64,000 bases of DNA from Halalkalibacter oceani (GCF_040544555.1 NZ_JBEPKD010000002.1:62001-126000); one strand, 5' to 3'; numbered from the stretch's first letter, positions 50,961 through 60,003 are shown. Notes: a model not told the origin generated them from the letters alone. Made by a program: numbers and translations.

Positions 50961-51545
50961 CTAGTAGCTCGTTACCCAATACGGCACATTCGCCGCTCCA
51001 TCAAAGGCGGGTTCTGTAAAAGCGGCATCCTCTTTTACGAGCGGGCTGTGCTCCACCCATGTATGCAAAAAGTGAAGCTCAATATGCTCCGGCTCAATCC
51101 CCGCCCCCAGAACTTCAACTGAAACAGAGCCGAGATTGCCATAGCTCATATTTTCCTCAACCTTGTTCGGAAAAGCAAAAATGATGCCGTTATCGACTGC
51201 AACGCCCTCCGCTTCTTCAATCACTTGATCGCCATAGCGCAATTCAAGCAGTCCCTCTGCGAAGCTGAGATCATACCGCGGTTCGCCGGTAGCCGGATCG
51301 GTGACGGTTATTCCGATATAGTCCTCGCCATACATCCCTTCCTCCGGCATGGTCGTCCAATCCCAGTTCGCTTCAACCCGCACGCCATCGTCTGTCGAGG
51401 TCTTGTCAACCTCCATCTCCATCACTTCCGGAAGCTGTTCATTCGTAATCATCTCTTCCTGCTGCAAGAAATGATAGCCGCCGAGTATCATGACAACCAT
51501 CAAAATTCCTGGCAATATTAAAACCGGTTTATTTCCTCGAAACAT
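50961..51545 (-). CDS. Membrane-anchored hypothetical protein
   Basis: A 194-aa protein with one N-terminal membrane helix (KPVLILPGILMVVMILGGYHFL) and an acidic external domain of ~165 residues. The domain looks beta-rich (RVEANWDWTTMPEEGMYGEDYIGITVTD, DLSFAEGLLELRYGDQVIEE). I do not recognise the family. It precedes the DUF1385 fusion gene by 23 bp and follows fetB by 24 bp, so all may share a transcript. Start ATG 51545 is followed by FRGNK; a GGAG site is upstream. Confidence 0.65.
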   Translation of the reverse strand: MFRGNKPVLILPGILMVVMILGGYHFLQQEEMITNEQLPEVMEMEVDKTSTDDGVRVEANWDWTTMPEEGMYGEDYIGITVTDPATGEPRYDLSFAEGLLELRYGDQVIEEAEGVAVDNGIIFAFPNKVEENMSYGNLGSVSVEVLGAGIEPEHIELHFLHTWVEHSPLVKEDAAFTEPAFDGAANVPYWVTSY

Positions 51546-51569
51546 ATATAGCCACTCCTTTATTGTCGA

Positions 51570-52340
51570 TCAATCTGTTTCCATCCGGATCAATTGCATT
51601 TGCTTTGTATAAAAAGCCCGGTATGTAAAAACGGTCACAAGCATCGCGCTGATCGAGACCGCCACAAAAATACTAAGCGAAATCACAATCTGATAGCGAA
51701 TCGCCACATGCGGCGATACCCCGGCTAAAATGAGCCCCGTCATCATCCCCGGCAGCTGAACGAGACCGATCGTTTTTAATCCGTCCACATTCGGAATCAT
51801 CGCTGCTTTGACGATTTTGCGGATCAGAAGCTGCGAAGCCTCCTTCGGTGTCGCTCCGAGGGCAAGCGCCGCCTGCAGCCGGTCGTGGTTTTGCCGAAAC
51901 TCCTGCTTCATCCGCTCAAGCGCCAGCCCGATTGCGACCATGCTGTTGCCGATGATCATCCCGCTCATTGGAATAACCTGCTCCGCGGTGAAGGAAATCA
52001 TATCGAAGCCGAGCCACATCGTCAGGACGACGGCTTCCACCGCACAGAGAATCAGCAGCACAACCGCCTGGACCGACGGAATACCGCTCCCTTTTTTTGC
52101 CGCATGTATGCCGGCCACCGTAATCATGACAAGCAGCATAAGCGGAATGCCGACGATCGGCTGCAAACCGAAGAGAAAGGTCAGCAAATATCCGATCAAA
52201 AACAGCTGGATCACGCCGCGCACGCTCGACCAGGTGATGCTTTTTTCTAATCCCAGCGAATAGAGATAGGAGAGCGAGAGAGGAATAAGAACAAAAACAA
52301 TCAAAAATAGCATCGACGTATTCGAAATCTCCGGTGCCAT
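51570..52340 (-). CDS. fetB: FetB-type ABC transporter permease (UPF0014)
   Basis: A 256-aa, seven-helix permease of the UPF0014/FetB family. Signature parts: VRGVIQLFLIGYLLTFLF, AVVLTMWLGFDMISFTAEQVIPMSGMIIGNSMVAIGLALERMKQEF and GLKTIGLVQLPGMMTGLILAGVSPHVAIRYQIVI. In E. coli FetAB exports iron and protects against oxidative stress; that function is inferred here. It starts exactly at the last base of fetA. Confidence 0.87.
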   Translation of the reverse strand: MAPEISNTSMLFLIVFVLIPLSLSYLYSLGLEKSITWSSVRGVIQLFLIGYLLTFLFGLQPIVGIPLMLLVMITVAGIHAAKKGSGIPSVQAVVLLILCAVEAVVLTMWLGFDMISFTAEQVIPMSGMIIGNSMVAIGLALERMKQEFRQNHDRLQAALALGATPKEASQLLIRKIVKAAMIPNVDGLKTIGLVQLPGMMTGLILAGVSPHVAIRYQIVISLSIFVAVSISAMLVTVFTYRAFYTKQMQLIRMETD

Positions 52341-53050
52341 CAGGCGCTCCCTCCTTCTTCATCCCGATAGAGAAACCGCCGTGCTTCCAGCGTCTCCGGA
52401 TTGGCGAAAAAAGCAACCGACTCCTTTTGCTCAACGAGGCGTCCATTGTCGATGAAAAACGTCAGGTCGCCAAGCCGCTCGGCCTGCTCGAGATCATGCG
52501 TCACCATCAGAATCGTCTTCCCCTGCTTTTGCAAATGCTTGATCAGCTCCTCTACAACAGCGGCATTGCGCAGGTCCAAGGCGCTTGTCACCTCGTCCAG
52601 CAAGAGAACTTCGGGCTCATTGGCGAGCGTTCGCGCCAATGAAACCCGCTGCTGTTCACCGCCTGACAGCTCCTCGACCGGCTTCGCCAAAAAATCCTCC
52701 GTCAGGTGAACCGCTTCAAGCAAATCAAGCAGCCTGGCTTTAGACCAGTTGAGATTATGTAAGCGCGGTCCGTATAAAATATTGTCCTCGACCGTTCCTT
52801 CAAACAAAGCCGGGCTTTGAAACGCCATGCCGATCCGTTTGCGCAAATCCTTGATCGCATAGTCGGTGATTGGCTTGTCCCGATAATAAATCATTCCGCT
52901 CTTTCGTTCTTCCAGACGGTTCATCAGCTTTAGCAGGCTGCTTTTCCCCGCCCCGGAAGGACCGATGATCGTAACAAGCTGGCCCCCTTCAATTGAAAAG
53001 GTCATATCCGTCACCCGGTCGCTTCCGACGTTCTCCCACCGTATGTCCAA
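52340..53050 (-). CDS. fetA: FetA-type ABC transporter ATP-binding protein
   Basis: A 236-aa ATPase. Walker A is GPSGAGKSSLLKLMNRL (~residues 33-40), the Q-loop is GMAFQSPALFEG, the signature LSGGEQQRVSLAR and Walker B VLLLDEVTSALD (DEV rather than DEP). Small size and a 1-bp overlap with fetB fit FetAB. The AAATTGGGG-type upstream region has a CCCC-rich weak site. Iron export is inferred from the pair. Confidence 0.87.
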   Translation of the reverse strand: MDIRWENVGSDRVTDMTFSIEGGQLVTIIGPSGAGKSSLLKLMNRLEERKSGMIYYRDKPITDYAIKDLRKRIGMAFQSPALFEGTVEDNILYGPRLHNLNWSKARLLDLLEAVHLTEDFLAKPVEELSGGEQQRVSLARTLANEPEVLLLDEVTSALDLRNAAVVEELIKHLQKQGKTILMVTHDLEQAERLGDLTFFIDNGRLVEQKESVAFFANPETLEARRFLYRDEEGGSA

Positions 53051-53118
53051 ATTGCCACCCCTTTAGCTCTTGCTCCTGTTTTTTTATTATACAGGATTCG
53101 CCCCGTGAACGAAATGAA

Positions 53119-53250
53119 GAGGCGGGGATAAAAGGCTGTTTTTCCCTTTATCCCCGCCTCTAAGTAATAAGCGTAGCCGTTGCCTGATTTTGAAAGGCTT
53201 GCTACGAGTGGGGTTTCTCATAATGAGATTATGGCGCGTGAAGCCATTGC
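53119..53250 (-). repeat. Composite repeat, copy 11 (3' of thiD)
   Basis: Terminator hairpin GAGGCGGGGAT / ATCCCCGCCTC with core AAAAGG...CCTTT, then CTAAGTAATAAGCGTAGCC, a decayed second hairpin (GCTACGAG...CTCATAATGAG) and ATGGCGCGTGAAGCCATTGC. It is a recognisable but mutated version of the full element. Confidence 0.65.
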
Positions 53251-53288
53251 AAAAATGTCAAAGCCGGCTTCGTCCCAAGTCCACTGTG

Positions 53289-54098
53289 TTACGCTTCTCC
53301 CGCCAGTCGGCGGTAGGCCGCGTGATTCGTCGGGCCGATGCCGCCGCCGATAGCAAGTGAATGAGTAATCGCCGCTGTAATAAAAGCCTTCGCCGTTTGA
53401 ATCGCTTCAAGCGGGGCAGCTTCTTTCGCAAGCTCGGCAGCAATCGCCGCGGCAAATGTACAACCGGTACCGTGCGTATGCTTTGTCGCAATCCGTTCTG
53501 TCTCCAGCTCGTGAAGCTCATGACCATCATAGACGAGATCGATCGCCGGGCCGGACGGCAAATGACCGCCTTTCAGCACAATGTAGGCCGGCCCGAGCTG
53601 ATGGAGCTTAACAGCCGCCTCCTTCATCTCGGCGAGCGTCTGCGGTTCCTCGCAGCCGAGAATCTTGGCCGCCTCCGGCAAATTCGGGGTGATAACCATC
53701 GCCTGCGGCAGCAGCTCTTTAATCAGCGCTTGTACCGCTTCCTCCTGCAGAAGGGAAGCGCCGCCTTTGGCAATCATTACCGGATCAACGACGAGGCGCT
53801 TTACTTCATACTGCCGCAGCTTTCGGGCGACAAGGGTAATAATCTCCGCTGAAAACAGCATCCCCGTCTTCGCGGCGTCTGTGCCAATATCAGACAGGAC
53901 GGCATCGAGCTGCGCTTCGACCGCTTCGAGCGTTTGCGGAAAAACGCCGTGAACACCGAGTGTATTTTGGGCCGTTAGCGCCGTAATGACGCTCGTCCCG
54001 AATGTATCAAGTTCTTGAAATGTTTTTAAATCGGCCTGAATGCCGGCTCCGCCCCCGCTGTCCGAGCCGGCAATCGTCAATGCTTTTGCAAGCGTCAT
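53289..54098 (-). CDS. thiD: Hydroxymethylpyrimidine kinase/phosphomethylpyrimidine kinase
   Basis: A 269-aa kinase phosphorylating HMP and HMP-P. ALTIAGSDSGGGAGIQADLKTFQELDTFGTSVITALTAQNTLGVHGV is the ThiD start; VDPVMIAKGGASLLQEEAV and HTHGTGCTFAAAIAAELAKE contain the phosphate and catalytic motifs (Asp in GTGC region). Start ATG 54098 has GGAGG eight bases upstream. It is the last gene of the TPP-controlled thiE-S-G-O-D operon. Confidence 0.95.
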   Translation of the reverse strand: MTLAKALTIAGSDSGGGAGIQADLKTFQELDTFGTSVITALTAQNTLGVHGVFPQTLEAVEAQLDAVLSDIGTDAAKTGMLFSAEIITLVARKLRQYEVKRLVVDPVMIAKGGASLLQEEAVQALIKELLPQAMVITPNLPEAAKILGCEEPQTLAEMKEAAVKLHQLGPAYIVLKGGHLPSGPAIDLVYDGHELHELETERIATKHTHGTGCTFAAAIAAELAKEAAPLEAIQTAKAFITAAITHSLAIGGGIGPTNHAAYRRLAGEA

Positions 54099-54116
54099 CT
54101 TCCATTCCTCCAATTC

Positions 54117-55229
54117 CTAGTAACTAAAGCGTTCCGGTCTGCATGAAACGAGCGGCGCATAATTCTGCTTGCCATCAAGAATATCAGCGACAGCTTTAGC
54201 TGTCACCGGGCTGAGCAAAATACCGTTGCGGTAATGACCTGTCGCAAAGATGACATGCGGTGCTTCAAGCAGCGCTCCCAGTAAAGGAAAGCCGTCCTGC
54301 GTTGCCGGCCGCAACCCCGCCCATGTATGAAATGGCGTCATCTCCTGCAAAAAAGGGAAGATGTTTTTATTCCAATTTGTCAGGCGGTCAATTCCTTTTT
54401 TCGTCACCTCTGTTTGAAAGCCGGCAATATCCTCTGAAGCACCGTTGACGAGCGTTCCATTCGCCTTAGGCACGACGTAGCCCTGGCTCGTGTACACAAT
54501 ATGGTTAATCCGGCCAACCGGCAGATCATAGGCGCAGATTTGGCCGCGAATCGGATAAACAGGAATCCGGAGATCAAAAACATTCTCAAGCTCCTGCGCC
54601 CACGCCCCCGAACAGACGATCAGCCTGTCCCCCTGAAAGGTCCGGCCTGCCTTTGAGCGGAGAACGATCTCTTCCCGCCACCGTTCGACCGTGACTTCTT
54701 CAAGCTGCTCGGCAATCGTCACGCCCTGGCGCAAACAGGCTGACTCAAGCGCTTTGACATAATCGGGGGCAAACAAATGGCTTTCCTCCGGGTAATGCAT
54801 CGCGGCGATCATCTGCTCCGATAAATCCGGCTCAAGCTGACGCAGACGATCTCCCGTAATGATCTCCGCCTCTACTCCGAACTGGCGCTGCCACGCCTGC
54901 CGTGTCTCCAGGCCGAGCAGCTCAGCCTCGTGATAGACCGCGTGCAGACTTCCACTTTCCGAATACTCGAAATCCAGCCCGCTTGCTTCCTTCACGTCTC
55001 TCTGCCAGCGTGGATAAAGGCGCAGGCTGTCAAGACAAAGCTGAAAAAAGTCATCCGGGTCCTCGCCAATTTCGGAAAAAGGAGCAAGCATCCCGGCTGC
55101 TGCTCCAGATGCTTGCCCACCGCATGACGCTTTCTCAACTACGGTTACGTCATACTCGCGGCGGCTCAGCTCAAAGGCCGTCGCAAGCCCGATTACCCCT
55201 CCCCCAAGAATGAGGATTTGCTCCTTCAC
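54117..55229 (-). CDS. thiO: Glycine oxidase ThiO
   Basis: A 370-aa FAD enzyme that oxidises glycine to dehydroglycine for thiazole formation. ILILGGGVIGLATAFELSRREYDVTVVEKASCGGQASGAAAGMLAPFSE is the FAD-binding GxGxxG start with the ThiO pattern; the C-terminus FATGHYRNGILLSPVTAKAVADIL is the family end. The GTG start at 55229 follows GAGGGGG. It sits between thiG and thiD. Confidence 0.95.
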   Translation of the reverse strand: MKEQILILGGGVIGLATAFELSRREYDVTVVEKASCGGQASGAAAGMLAPFSEIGEDPDDFFQLCLDSLRLYPRWQRDVKEASGLDFEYSESGSLHAVYHEAELLGLETRQAWQRQFGVEAEIITGDRLRQLEPDLSEQMIAAMHYPEESHLFAPDYVKALESACLRQGVTIAEQLEEVTVERWREEIVLRSKAGRTFQGDRLIVCSGAWAQELENVFDLRIPVYPIRGQICAYDLPVGRINHIVYTSQGYVVPKANGTLVNGASEDIAGFQTEVTKKGIDRLTNWNKNIFPFLQEMTPFHTWAGLRPATQDGFPLLGALLEAPHVIFATGHYRNGILLSPVTAKAVADILDGKQNYAPLVSCRPERFSY

Positions 55230-55253
55230 ATTGATTCCCCCTCGTTGTCTTTG

Positions 55254-56033
55254 CTAGTTTGAAATCAAGGATGTCAAACCGCTGCTTGCCGTCGCATATT
55301 TCTTTTTCGGAATGCGCCCGGCTTCATAGGAAAGTCTTCCGGCAGTGATCGCATGCTTCATCGCCAGTGCCATTTTCACCGGATCCTTCGCCTTGGCGAC
55401 AGGAGTATTCATCAGCACTCCATCAGCACCGAGCTCCATCGCCTGGGTGACATCCATCGCCGAGCCGAGCCCGGCATCGACGATAATCGGCACGGTCGCC
55501 TGCTCGACAATCAGCTGTAAATTGTACGGATTCAAAATGCCGAGCCCCGTTCCGATCGGCGCCCCGCCCGGCATCACGGCCGCCGCTCCGGCATTCTCAA
55601 GCTTTTTGCAAAGCACCGGATCGTCCGACGTATAAGGGAGAACGACAAAGCCTTCAGCGGCCAGCACTTCCGTTGCTTTTAACGTTTCAATCGGATCAGG
55701 CAGCAATGTTTTTTCGTCAACGCTGATTTCGACCTTAATCCAGTCGCTTAAGCCTGACGCCCGGGCCAGACGGGCAATCCTGATCGCCTCCTCTGCCGTT
55801 TTCGCCCCCGACGTGTTCGGCAGGTACGTAAAGCTCATCCCGTCAAGATGCTGCAAAATCGCATCCTCATTTGGCGCCTCCAAATTAACGCGGCGAATCG
55901 CGAAAGTCAGCACTTCCGCCTCCGAAGCGCGAATCGCTTCATTTTGGACAAACGGGTTCGGGTAGCGGCCCGTCCCAAGAAAAAAGCGCGAGGACAGCTC
56001 CTTGCCGGCAATCGTTAATCGACTCTCCTTCAT
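55254..56033 (-). CDS. thiG: Thiazole synthase
   Basis: A 259-aa TIM-barrel enzyme forming the thiazole of thiamine. Key parts: FFLGTGRYPN, the Schiff-base lysine in SDWIKVEIS (Lys ~100), MPGGAPIGTGLGILNPYNLQLIVE and VDAGLGSAMDVTQAMELGADGVLMNTPVAKAKDP. The start ATG 56033, with GGAGGGGG upstream, gives MKESRLTIAGKELSSRF. It starts 4 bp after thiS. Confidence 0.96.
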   Translation of the reverse strand: MKESRLTIAGKELSSRFFLGTGRYPNPFVQNEAIRASEAEVLTFAIRRVNLEAPNEDAILQHLDGMSFTYLPNTSGAKTAEEAIRIARLARASGLSDWIKVEISVDEKTLLPDPIETLKATEVLAAEGFVVLPYTSDDPVLCKKLENAGAAAVMPGGAPIGTGLGILNPYNLQLIVEQATVPIIVDAGLGSAMDVTQAMELGADGVLMNTPVAKAKDPVKMALAMKHAITAGRLSYEAGRIPKKKYATASSGLTSLISN

Positions 56034-56037
56034 CTTC

Positions 56038-56235
56038 TCATCCCCCTCCGACAAATTGTACAAGCTCAATTTTCATCCCGGCTTCAAGCGTGGTCGTCTC
56101 CCAATCAGCCCGGTCAATGATCTGACCGTCCAGCTCTGTCACGACAAGCTGCGGCTCTAATTGAAAATGCTGAACGACATCGGCAAGCGTCGTTGCCGCC
56201 AGCTCATGTTGTTCTCCATTAATGATCAGCTTCAT
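56038..56235 (-). CDS. thiS: Sulfur carrier protein ThiS
   Basis: A 65-aa ubiquitin-fold sulfur carrier ending in GGG (FVGGG), where the C-terminal glycine is thiocarboxylated. It begins MKLIINGEQHELAATTLADVVQHFQL, typical of ThiS. It overlaps thiE by one base and precedes thiG. No thiF, the gene that adenylylates ThiS, is present in this operon, so that step must come from elsewhere (ThiF or MoeB). Confidence 0.93.
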   Translation of the reverse strand: MKLIINGEQHELAATTLADVVQHFQLEPQLVVTELDGQIIDRADWETTTLEAGMKIELVQFVGGG

Positions 56236-56870
56236 CAGACTTCCTCCTTATGCCGTTCAAGAATCGCCGTAAACTGCTCGCAGACAGCTTTTACATCCGC
56301 GGCGCCGACAATTTCACTAATCATGCAAATCCGGCTCGCCCCGGCCGCCAGCACCTGCTCGACGTTATGGAGCTTGATCCCGCCGATCGCGACAAACGGA
56401 ATCGTAATTTCAGCGGCCACCTGCTGAATATAGGCAGTGGTCACCGGATCAACGACATCAACCTTGCTTTTCGTTTCAAAAATCGGCCCGACGCCGATAT
56501 AATCGGCCCCTTCCGCTTGCGCAGCACGCGCCTCCTCGATCTGATGAGTGGAAATACCGATGATTTTATCCGGTCCGACAATCTTACGCGCCTCAGCGAG
56601 TGGAAGATCATCCTGTCCGAGATGAATCCCATCAGCATCTACCGCCAGCGCCACATCGATATGATCATTGACGATAAACGGGACACCATATTTCTTCGTC
56701 AGTTCGCGCAGTGCTTTCGCTTTCTGCAAAACGTCGCGCTTGCTGCTCGTTTTATCGCGAAGCTGGACAATATCAACTCCGCCGCGAATCGCTTCCTCCA
56801 TGACCTCAATAAGATCACGGCCCGGGTGAAACGCTTCTCCTGTAATCGCATATAGCTGAAAGTCTTTCAT
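56235..56870 (-). CDS. thiE: Thiamine phosphate synthase
   Basis: A 211-aa TIM-barrel enzyme joining HMP-PP and thiazole phosphate. Motifs: VDIVQLRDKTSSKRD, VPFIVNDHIDVALAVDADGIHLGQDDLP, IGISTH, GADYIGVGPIFETKSK and FVAIGGI. LRDK, NDH and the GQDD motif favour ThiE over the aminase-partner TenI. It is the first gene after the TPP riboswitch. Confidence 0.92.
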   Translation of the reverse strand: MKDFQLYAITGEAFHPGRDLIEVMEEAIRGGVDIVQLRDKTSSKRDVLQKAKALRELTKKYGVPFIVNDHIDVALAVDADGIHLGQDDLPLAEARKIVGPDKIIGISTHQIEEARAAQAEGADYIGVGPIFETKSKVDVVDPVTTAYIQQVAAEITIPFVAIGGIKLHNVEQVLAAGASRICMISEIVGAADVKAVCEQFTAILERHKEEV

Positions 56871-56903
56871 TCAACCTCACCTTTCTTCCTTGCTTAGTCT
56901 GCA

Positions 56904-56938
56904 GAAAAGCCGTATCCCAACGAACGTGGAATACGGCT
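56904..56938 (-). terminator. Terminator of the TPP riboswitch
   Basis: Minus-strand stem GCCGTATTCC / GGGATACGGC followed by TTTT, between the aptamer and thiE. It would form when TPP is bound. Confidence 0.75.
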
Positions 56939-56965
56939 GCAATATAGATGATGAATTGCATCGAC

Positions 56966-57049
56966 TTCCCTACGCTGGTATGAGCCAGATCAGGTACAAG
57001 GGTAAAAGGAACACCTTTTTCTCAGCCCGCTTTACGCAGACACCCCTAG
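56966..57049 (-). ncRNA. TPP riboswitch (thi-box)
   Basis: On the minus strand the thi-box reads GGGGTGT, GGGCTGAGAA, ACCCTT, ACCTGATCTGG, and ends ACCAGCGTAGGGAA, with the stems in the expected order. It precedes thiE-S-G-O-D and a terminator, so thiamine pyrophosphate shuts the operon down by early termination. Confidence 0.93.
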
Positions 57050-57082
57050 TCTAAACATGCTGATTCTCTTTTCACTACTTTC

Positions 57083-57110
57083 ATTATGACAGATCCACTT
57101 AAAAAATCAA
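57083..57110 (-). promoter_or_regulatory. Promoter of the thi operon
   Basis: Minus-strand TTGATT (57105-57110) and CATAAT (57083-57088) with 16-bp spacing, ~35 bp ahead of the riboswitch. Confidence 0.5.
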
Positions 57111-57302
57111 TTAAAAAAACCGCTGTGTGGTTTTTTTAGAAGCAGCGTGCGGAGCCGTTACAATCATTTAAGGCTGTCTGAAAACGGGGTTCATTCAGAC
57201 AGCCGCGTAACGTGCGAAGCCGCTGCCCCCTTGAACTCCCCCGTGACTTTTGTGCTTAGTAGCTATGCCAAAAGGTAAAAATCGACCTTATGGCATAGCT
57301 AC
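57111..57302. repeat. Composite repeat, copy 12 (3' of yqgU)
   Basis: Left to right: GGAGCCGTTAC, a second-hairpin equivalent GGCTGTCTGAA / TTCAGACAGCC (57172-57203, perfect 11-bp stem), GTAACGTGCGAAGCCGC, then a terminator-type hairpin AGCTATGCCA...TGGCATAGCT with core AAAGGT..ACCTT (57259-57302). The module order differs from the full-length copies: the tail lies on the other side of the hairpin. No gene is seen in the >300 bases between thiE and yqgU apart from the riboswitch. Confidence 0.55.
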
Positions 57303-58415
57303 TTATTCAAAAAGCTGGACAAGCACTTCCTGCTCTATGTCAAAAACCGATTCATAGCGGCTGCCAAGTAACAAATAGTTGCCATCCGGCGCAATTTGCA
57401 TTGGCTCGTGGCTTTCTAATTCAGCCAGCTTATTCTCGGCATTCGTCCCGACATCATATGCGATTAATTCAAAGCCGTCAGTATAGCTTAAGAAGTCTCC
57501 GCTGTATTTGGGCCGGGCATAATAAAAAATCTCCCCTGCTGCATCATAGCTGTAAAACGGAATCCACCACTGCTCCGAATATGTGTTCAAAATCGGCATT
57601 TCAATCTGCTGCTCCAGCTCGCGTTCCCGAAAAAAACTGTACTTCGAATACAGATCATAGACGCTGTCAACCGTAACCATCAGCGACAGCCGTCCGGGAA
57701 AGCTCATGAAAGAAATCACGTTCTCCCGCCAAAGCTTCTTTTTGCCGTCCTCAAGATTGGCAATGTATAAAGGCGCCTGATAATTCGGTTCCAATTCATC
57801 CCATAACAGATAAGCAACCTCTGTTTCCGACAGCCATTGAACGTAAGGCTGCTCCAGTTCCACCGGCTTCACCTCATTCGTCCCTACATCGACAAGGTAG
57901 CCGGCATACTCCCAATCAGGTAAAAACGCGACAGCAAGCAAACGGTTCTGCACGTATGGATTCCAGAAAACCGAATAATCATCGCCAAGCCCCTCGATCG
58001 TCATCTGCGGCTCGCCTGCTGCGTCGACAATCACTACTTCCGCCTCATGCTCCGGTGTGACCAGCTGAACAGCAAAGAGCGTGTAATCAACGTTGGGGGC
58101 GATATTGACAACCCAGCCGTCACGTTGAAAAAAATCAGCAGACTCCCCGGTAAGCAGATTATACGTATGTACGCTGGAATGCTCGCCATCTTCCTGCAAG
58201 TAAAAAACCGCGTCTTCCCTATACCAGCCTGTCACCTCTGTTATTTCCGTCTCTGAAAGGGGTACAACAGGGGAGCCGGTGAAAAAAGAATTAGGAACGT
58301 CGCGTTTTTCGGGCAGCTCTGTCAAGCGCTCCGGTGAAGGATGACTTTCCAGCTGCCCGGACGTACAGGCTGACATCATCAAGAGCATCATAAGACACAA
58401 GCATATTCTTTTCAA
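57303..58415 (-). CDS. yqgU: YqgU-like lipoprotein
   Basis: A 370-aa lipoprotein. I place the start at TTG 58415 because GGGGGAG lies six bases upstream and the product then begins with a clean signal peptide (LKRICLCLMMLLMMSAC, lipobox MSAC, Cys ~17). ATGs further upstream would add a hydrophilic leader. The mature part has repeated beta-strand blocks (DYTLFAVQLVT, YVQWLSETEVAYLLWDE, MQIAPDGNYLLLGSRYES), consistent with a beta-propeller as in B. subtilis YqgU. Function unknown. The neighbouring glcK and yqgQ also come from the yqg neighbourhood. Confidence 0.72.
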   Translation of the reverse strand: MKRICLCLMMLLMMSACTSGQLESHPSPERLTELPEKRDVPNSFFTGSPVVPLSETEITEVTGWYREDAVFYLQEDGEHSSVHTYNLLTGESADFFQRDGWVVNIAPNVDYTLFAVQLVTPEHEAEVVIVDAAGEPQMTIEGLGDDYSVFWNPYVQNRLLAVAFLPDWEYAGYLVDVGTNEVKPVELEQPYVQWLSETEVAYLLWDELEPNYQAPLYIANLEDGKKKLWRENVISFMSFPGRLSLMVTVDSVYDLYSKYSFFRERELEQQIEMPILNTYSEQWWIPFYSYDAAGEIFYYARPKYSGDFLSYTDGFELIAYDVGTNAENKLAELESHEPMQIAPDGNYLLLGSRYESVFDIEQEVLVQLFE

Positions 58416-58531
58416 GCGGCTCTCCCCCTTTCCACTCATCATCATAAAACGCTCTCTCTATAAGACGTTCCAACTGGAAAAATGTTTCACCTTTCTCAAG
58501 AAAAATTTTAGTGAAGCGATTCACTAAGGGA

Positions 58532-58573
58532 GAGGGGGTGAGCCAAAAGGATTCCCTTCTTTTGACCCACCCC
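58532..58573 (-). terminator. Dispersed terminator hairpin, copy 13 (3' of aspA)
   Basis: Stem AGGGGGTG / CACCCCT with core CAAAAGG...TTTTG and flank GATAAGCAAAAC. It lies 15 bp after the aspA stop. Confidence 0.7.
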
Positions 58574-58587
58574 TGATAAGCAAAACA

Positions 58588-60003
58588 TTATCCGTAAATA
58601 AAACGGGCTCCCGCTATCCCTGGATTCGTCATCTCCTTAGGGTCGAGAATTTCATTAAGCTCCTCTTCTGATAAAATTCCTCTTTCCAGGCAAATTTCCC
58701 GAACCGGGCGCCCCGTTTGAATTGCTTCTTTGGCAATTCTAGTGGCGACCTCGTAGCCAACATGCGGATTAATCGCCGTAATGATCCCGACGCTGTGCTC
58801 GACAACATGGCGGCAATGCTCAATATTAGCCGTAATTCCTTCAATCGCGTATTTCCGGAAAACATCGATCCCGTTTTTGAGAATCGATAAAGACTGAAGC
58901 AGATTAAACACGAGGACAGGCTCCATCACATTCAGCTCAAGCTGGCCCGCCTCTGAAGCAATGCTGATCGTATGGTCGTTGCCGATGACCTGGAAGGAAA
59001 TCTGGTTGACCACTTCGCACATAACCGGGTTGACTTTTCCCGGCATGATTGACGAACCCGGCTGGCGCGCCGGCAAATTAATTTCATTTAAACCGGTTCG
59101 CGGTCCCGAACTCATCAGACGCAAGTCATTCGCCATTTTCGAAAGATTGATCGCCATGATCTTCAATGCGCTTGAAACCTCTGTATAGGCATCGGTATTT
59201 TGCGTCGCATCGACCAAATCCTCCGCCGTCTTAAACGGATACCCTGTCAGGTCGGCTAAATACGTCGCTACTTTTTCAATGTATTCCGGCTTCGCATTCA
59301 GTCCGGTTCCAACCGCCGTCGCTCCCATGTTGATTTCATAGAGATGATCGACAGAGCGGCTGATCCGGCGCAGATCGCGGGTCAGCACGCGGCGATAGGC
59401 GCCAAACTCCTGGCCCATCCGAATCGGCACGGCGTCCTGCAAATGCGTCCGCCCCATTTTTAGCACATCATCAAATTCGATTTCCTTATCCTTCATCGCC
59501 TGAATTAAACGCTCCAGTTCTTCACGAAGCCCTTTAGCCAGTGAAAGGCAGGCAATATGAATCGCTGTCGGGAAGGCATCATTCGTTGATTGCGCCATAT
59601 TGACATGCGTATTTGGGCTGACGCGCATATACTCTCCTTTTTCCCCGCCGAGAATCTCGATCGCGCGATTGGCAATGACCTCGTTGGCGTTCATATTGAA
59701 AGACGTTCCGGCGCCTCCTTGAATCGCGTCGACAATGAATTGATCCTGCAGCTTTCCGTCAATGATCTCATCCGCCGCGGCCATAATCGCGTCGGCAATA
59801 TTAGTCGGCAGCACCCCAACATCACGGTTGGCCATCGCCGCCGCCTTCTTGACATAGCCAAATGCCCGAATCAGTTCGGGATGGGGTGGATATCCCGTAA
59901 TCGGAAAATTCTCTCGCGCCCGCATCGTCTGAATGCCGTAATAGGCATCCTTTGGTACTTCCTTCTCACCAATCAAATCTCGTTCCGTTCGATATGTTGA
60001 CAT
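58588..60003 (-). CDS. aspA: Aspartate ammonia-lyase
   Basis: A 471-aa enzyme splitting aspartate into fumarate and ammonia. It starts TERDLIGEKEVPKDAYYGIQTMRA; GGAGTSFNMNANEVIANRA and STNDAFPTAIHIA are the aspartase forms of the conserved regions, and GSSIMPGKVNPV (about residues 315-326) is the catalytic loop. Unlike the fumarase at 21777 it has GTSFNMN where fumarases have GTQTNMN. Start ATG 60003 has AAGGAG at eight bases. The fumarate would feed the TCA cycle. Confidence 0.93.
   Translation of the reverse strand: MSTYRTERDLIGEKEVPKDAYYGIQTMRARENFPITGYPPHPELIRAFGYVKKAAAMANRDVGVLPTNIADAIMAAADEIIDGKLQDQFIVDAIQGGAGTSFNMNANEVIANRAIEILGGEKGEYMRVSPNTHVNMAQSTNDAFPTAIHIACLSLAKGLREELERLIQAMKDKEIEFDDVLKMGRTHLQDAVPIRMGQEFGAYRRVLTRDLRRISRSVDHLYEINMGATAVGTGLNAKPEYIEKVATYLADLTGYPFKTAEDLVDATQNTDAYTEVSSALKIMAINLSKMANDLRLMSSGPRTGLNEINLPARQPGSSIMPGKVNPVMCEVVNQISFQVIGNDHTISIASEAGQLELNVMEPVLVFNLLQSLSILKNGIDVFRKYAIEGITANIEHCRHVVEHSVGIITAINPHVGYEVATRIAKEAIQTGRPVREICLERGILSEEELNEILDPKEMTNPGIAGARFIYG

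Noticed and set aside
58291..58524. ORF overlapping the yqgU start in another frame
   Set aside because: It is the alternative frame of the yqgU start region, has no family match, and its start lies in the yqgU promoter area.
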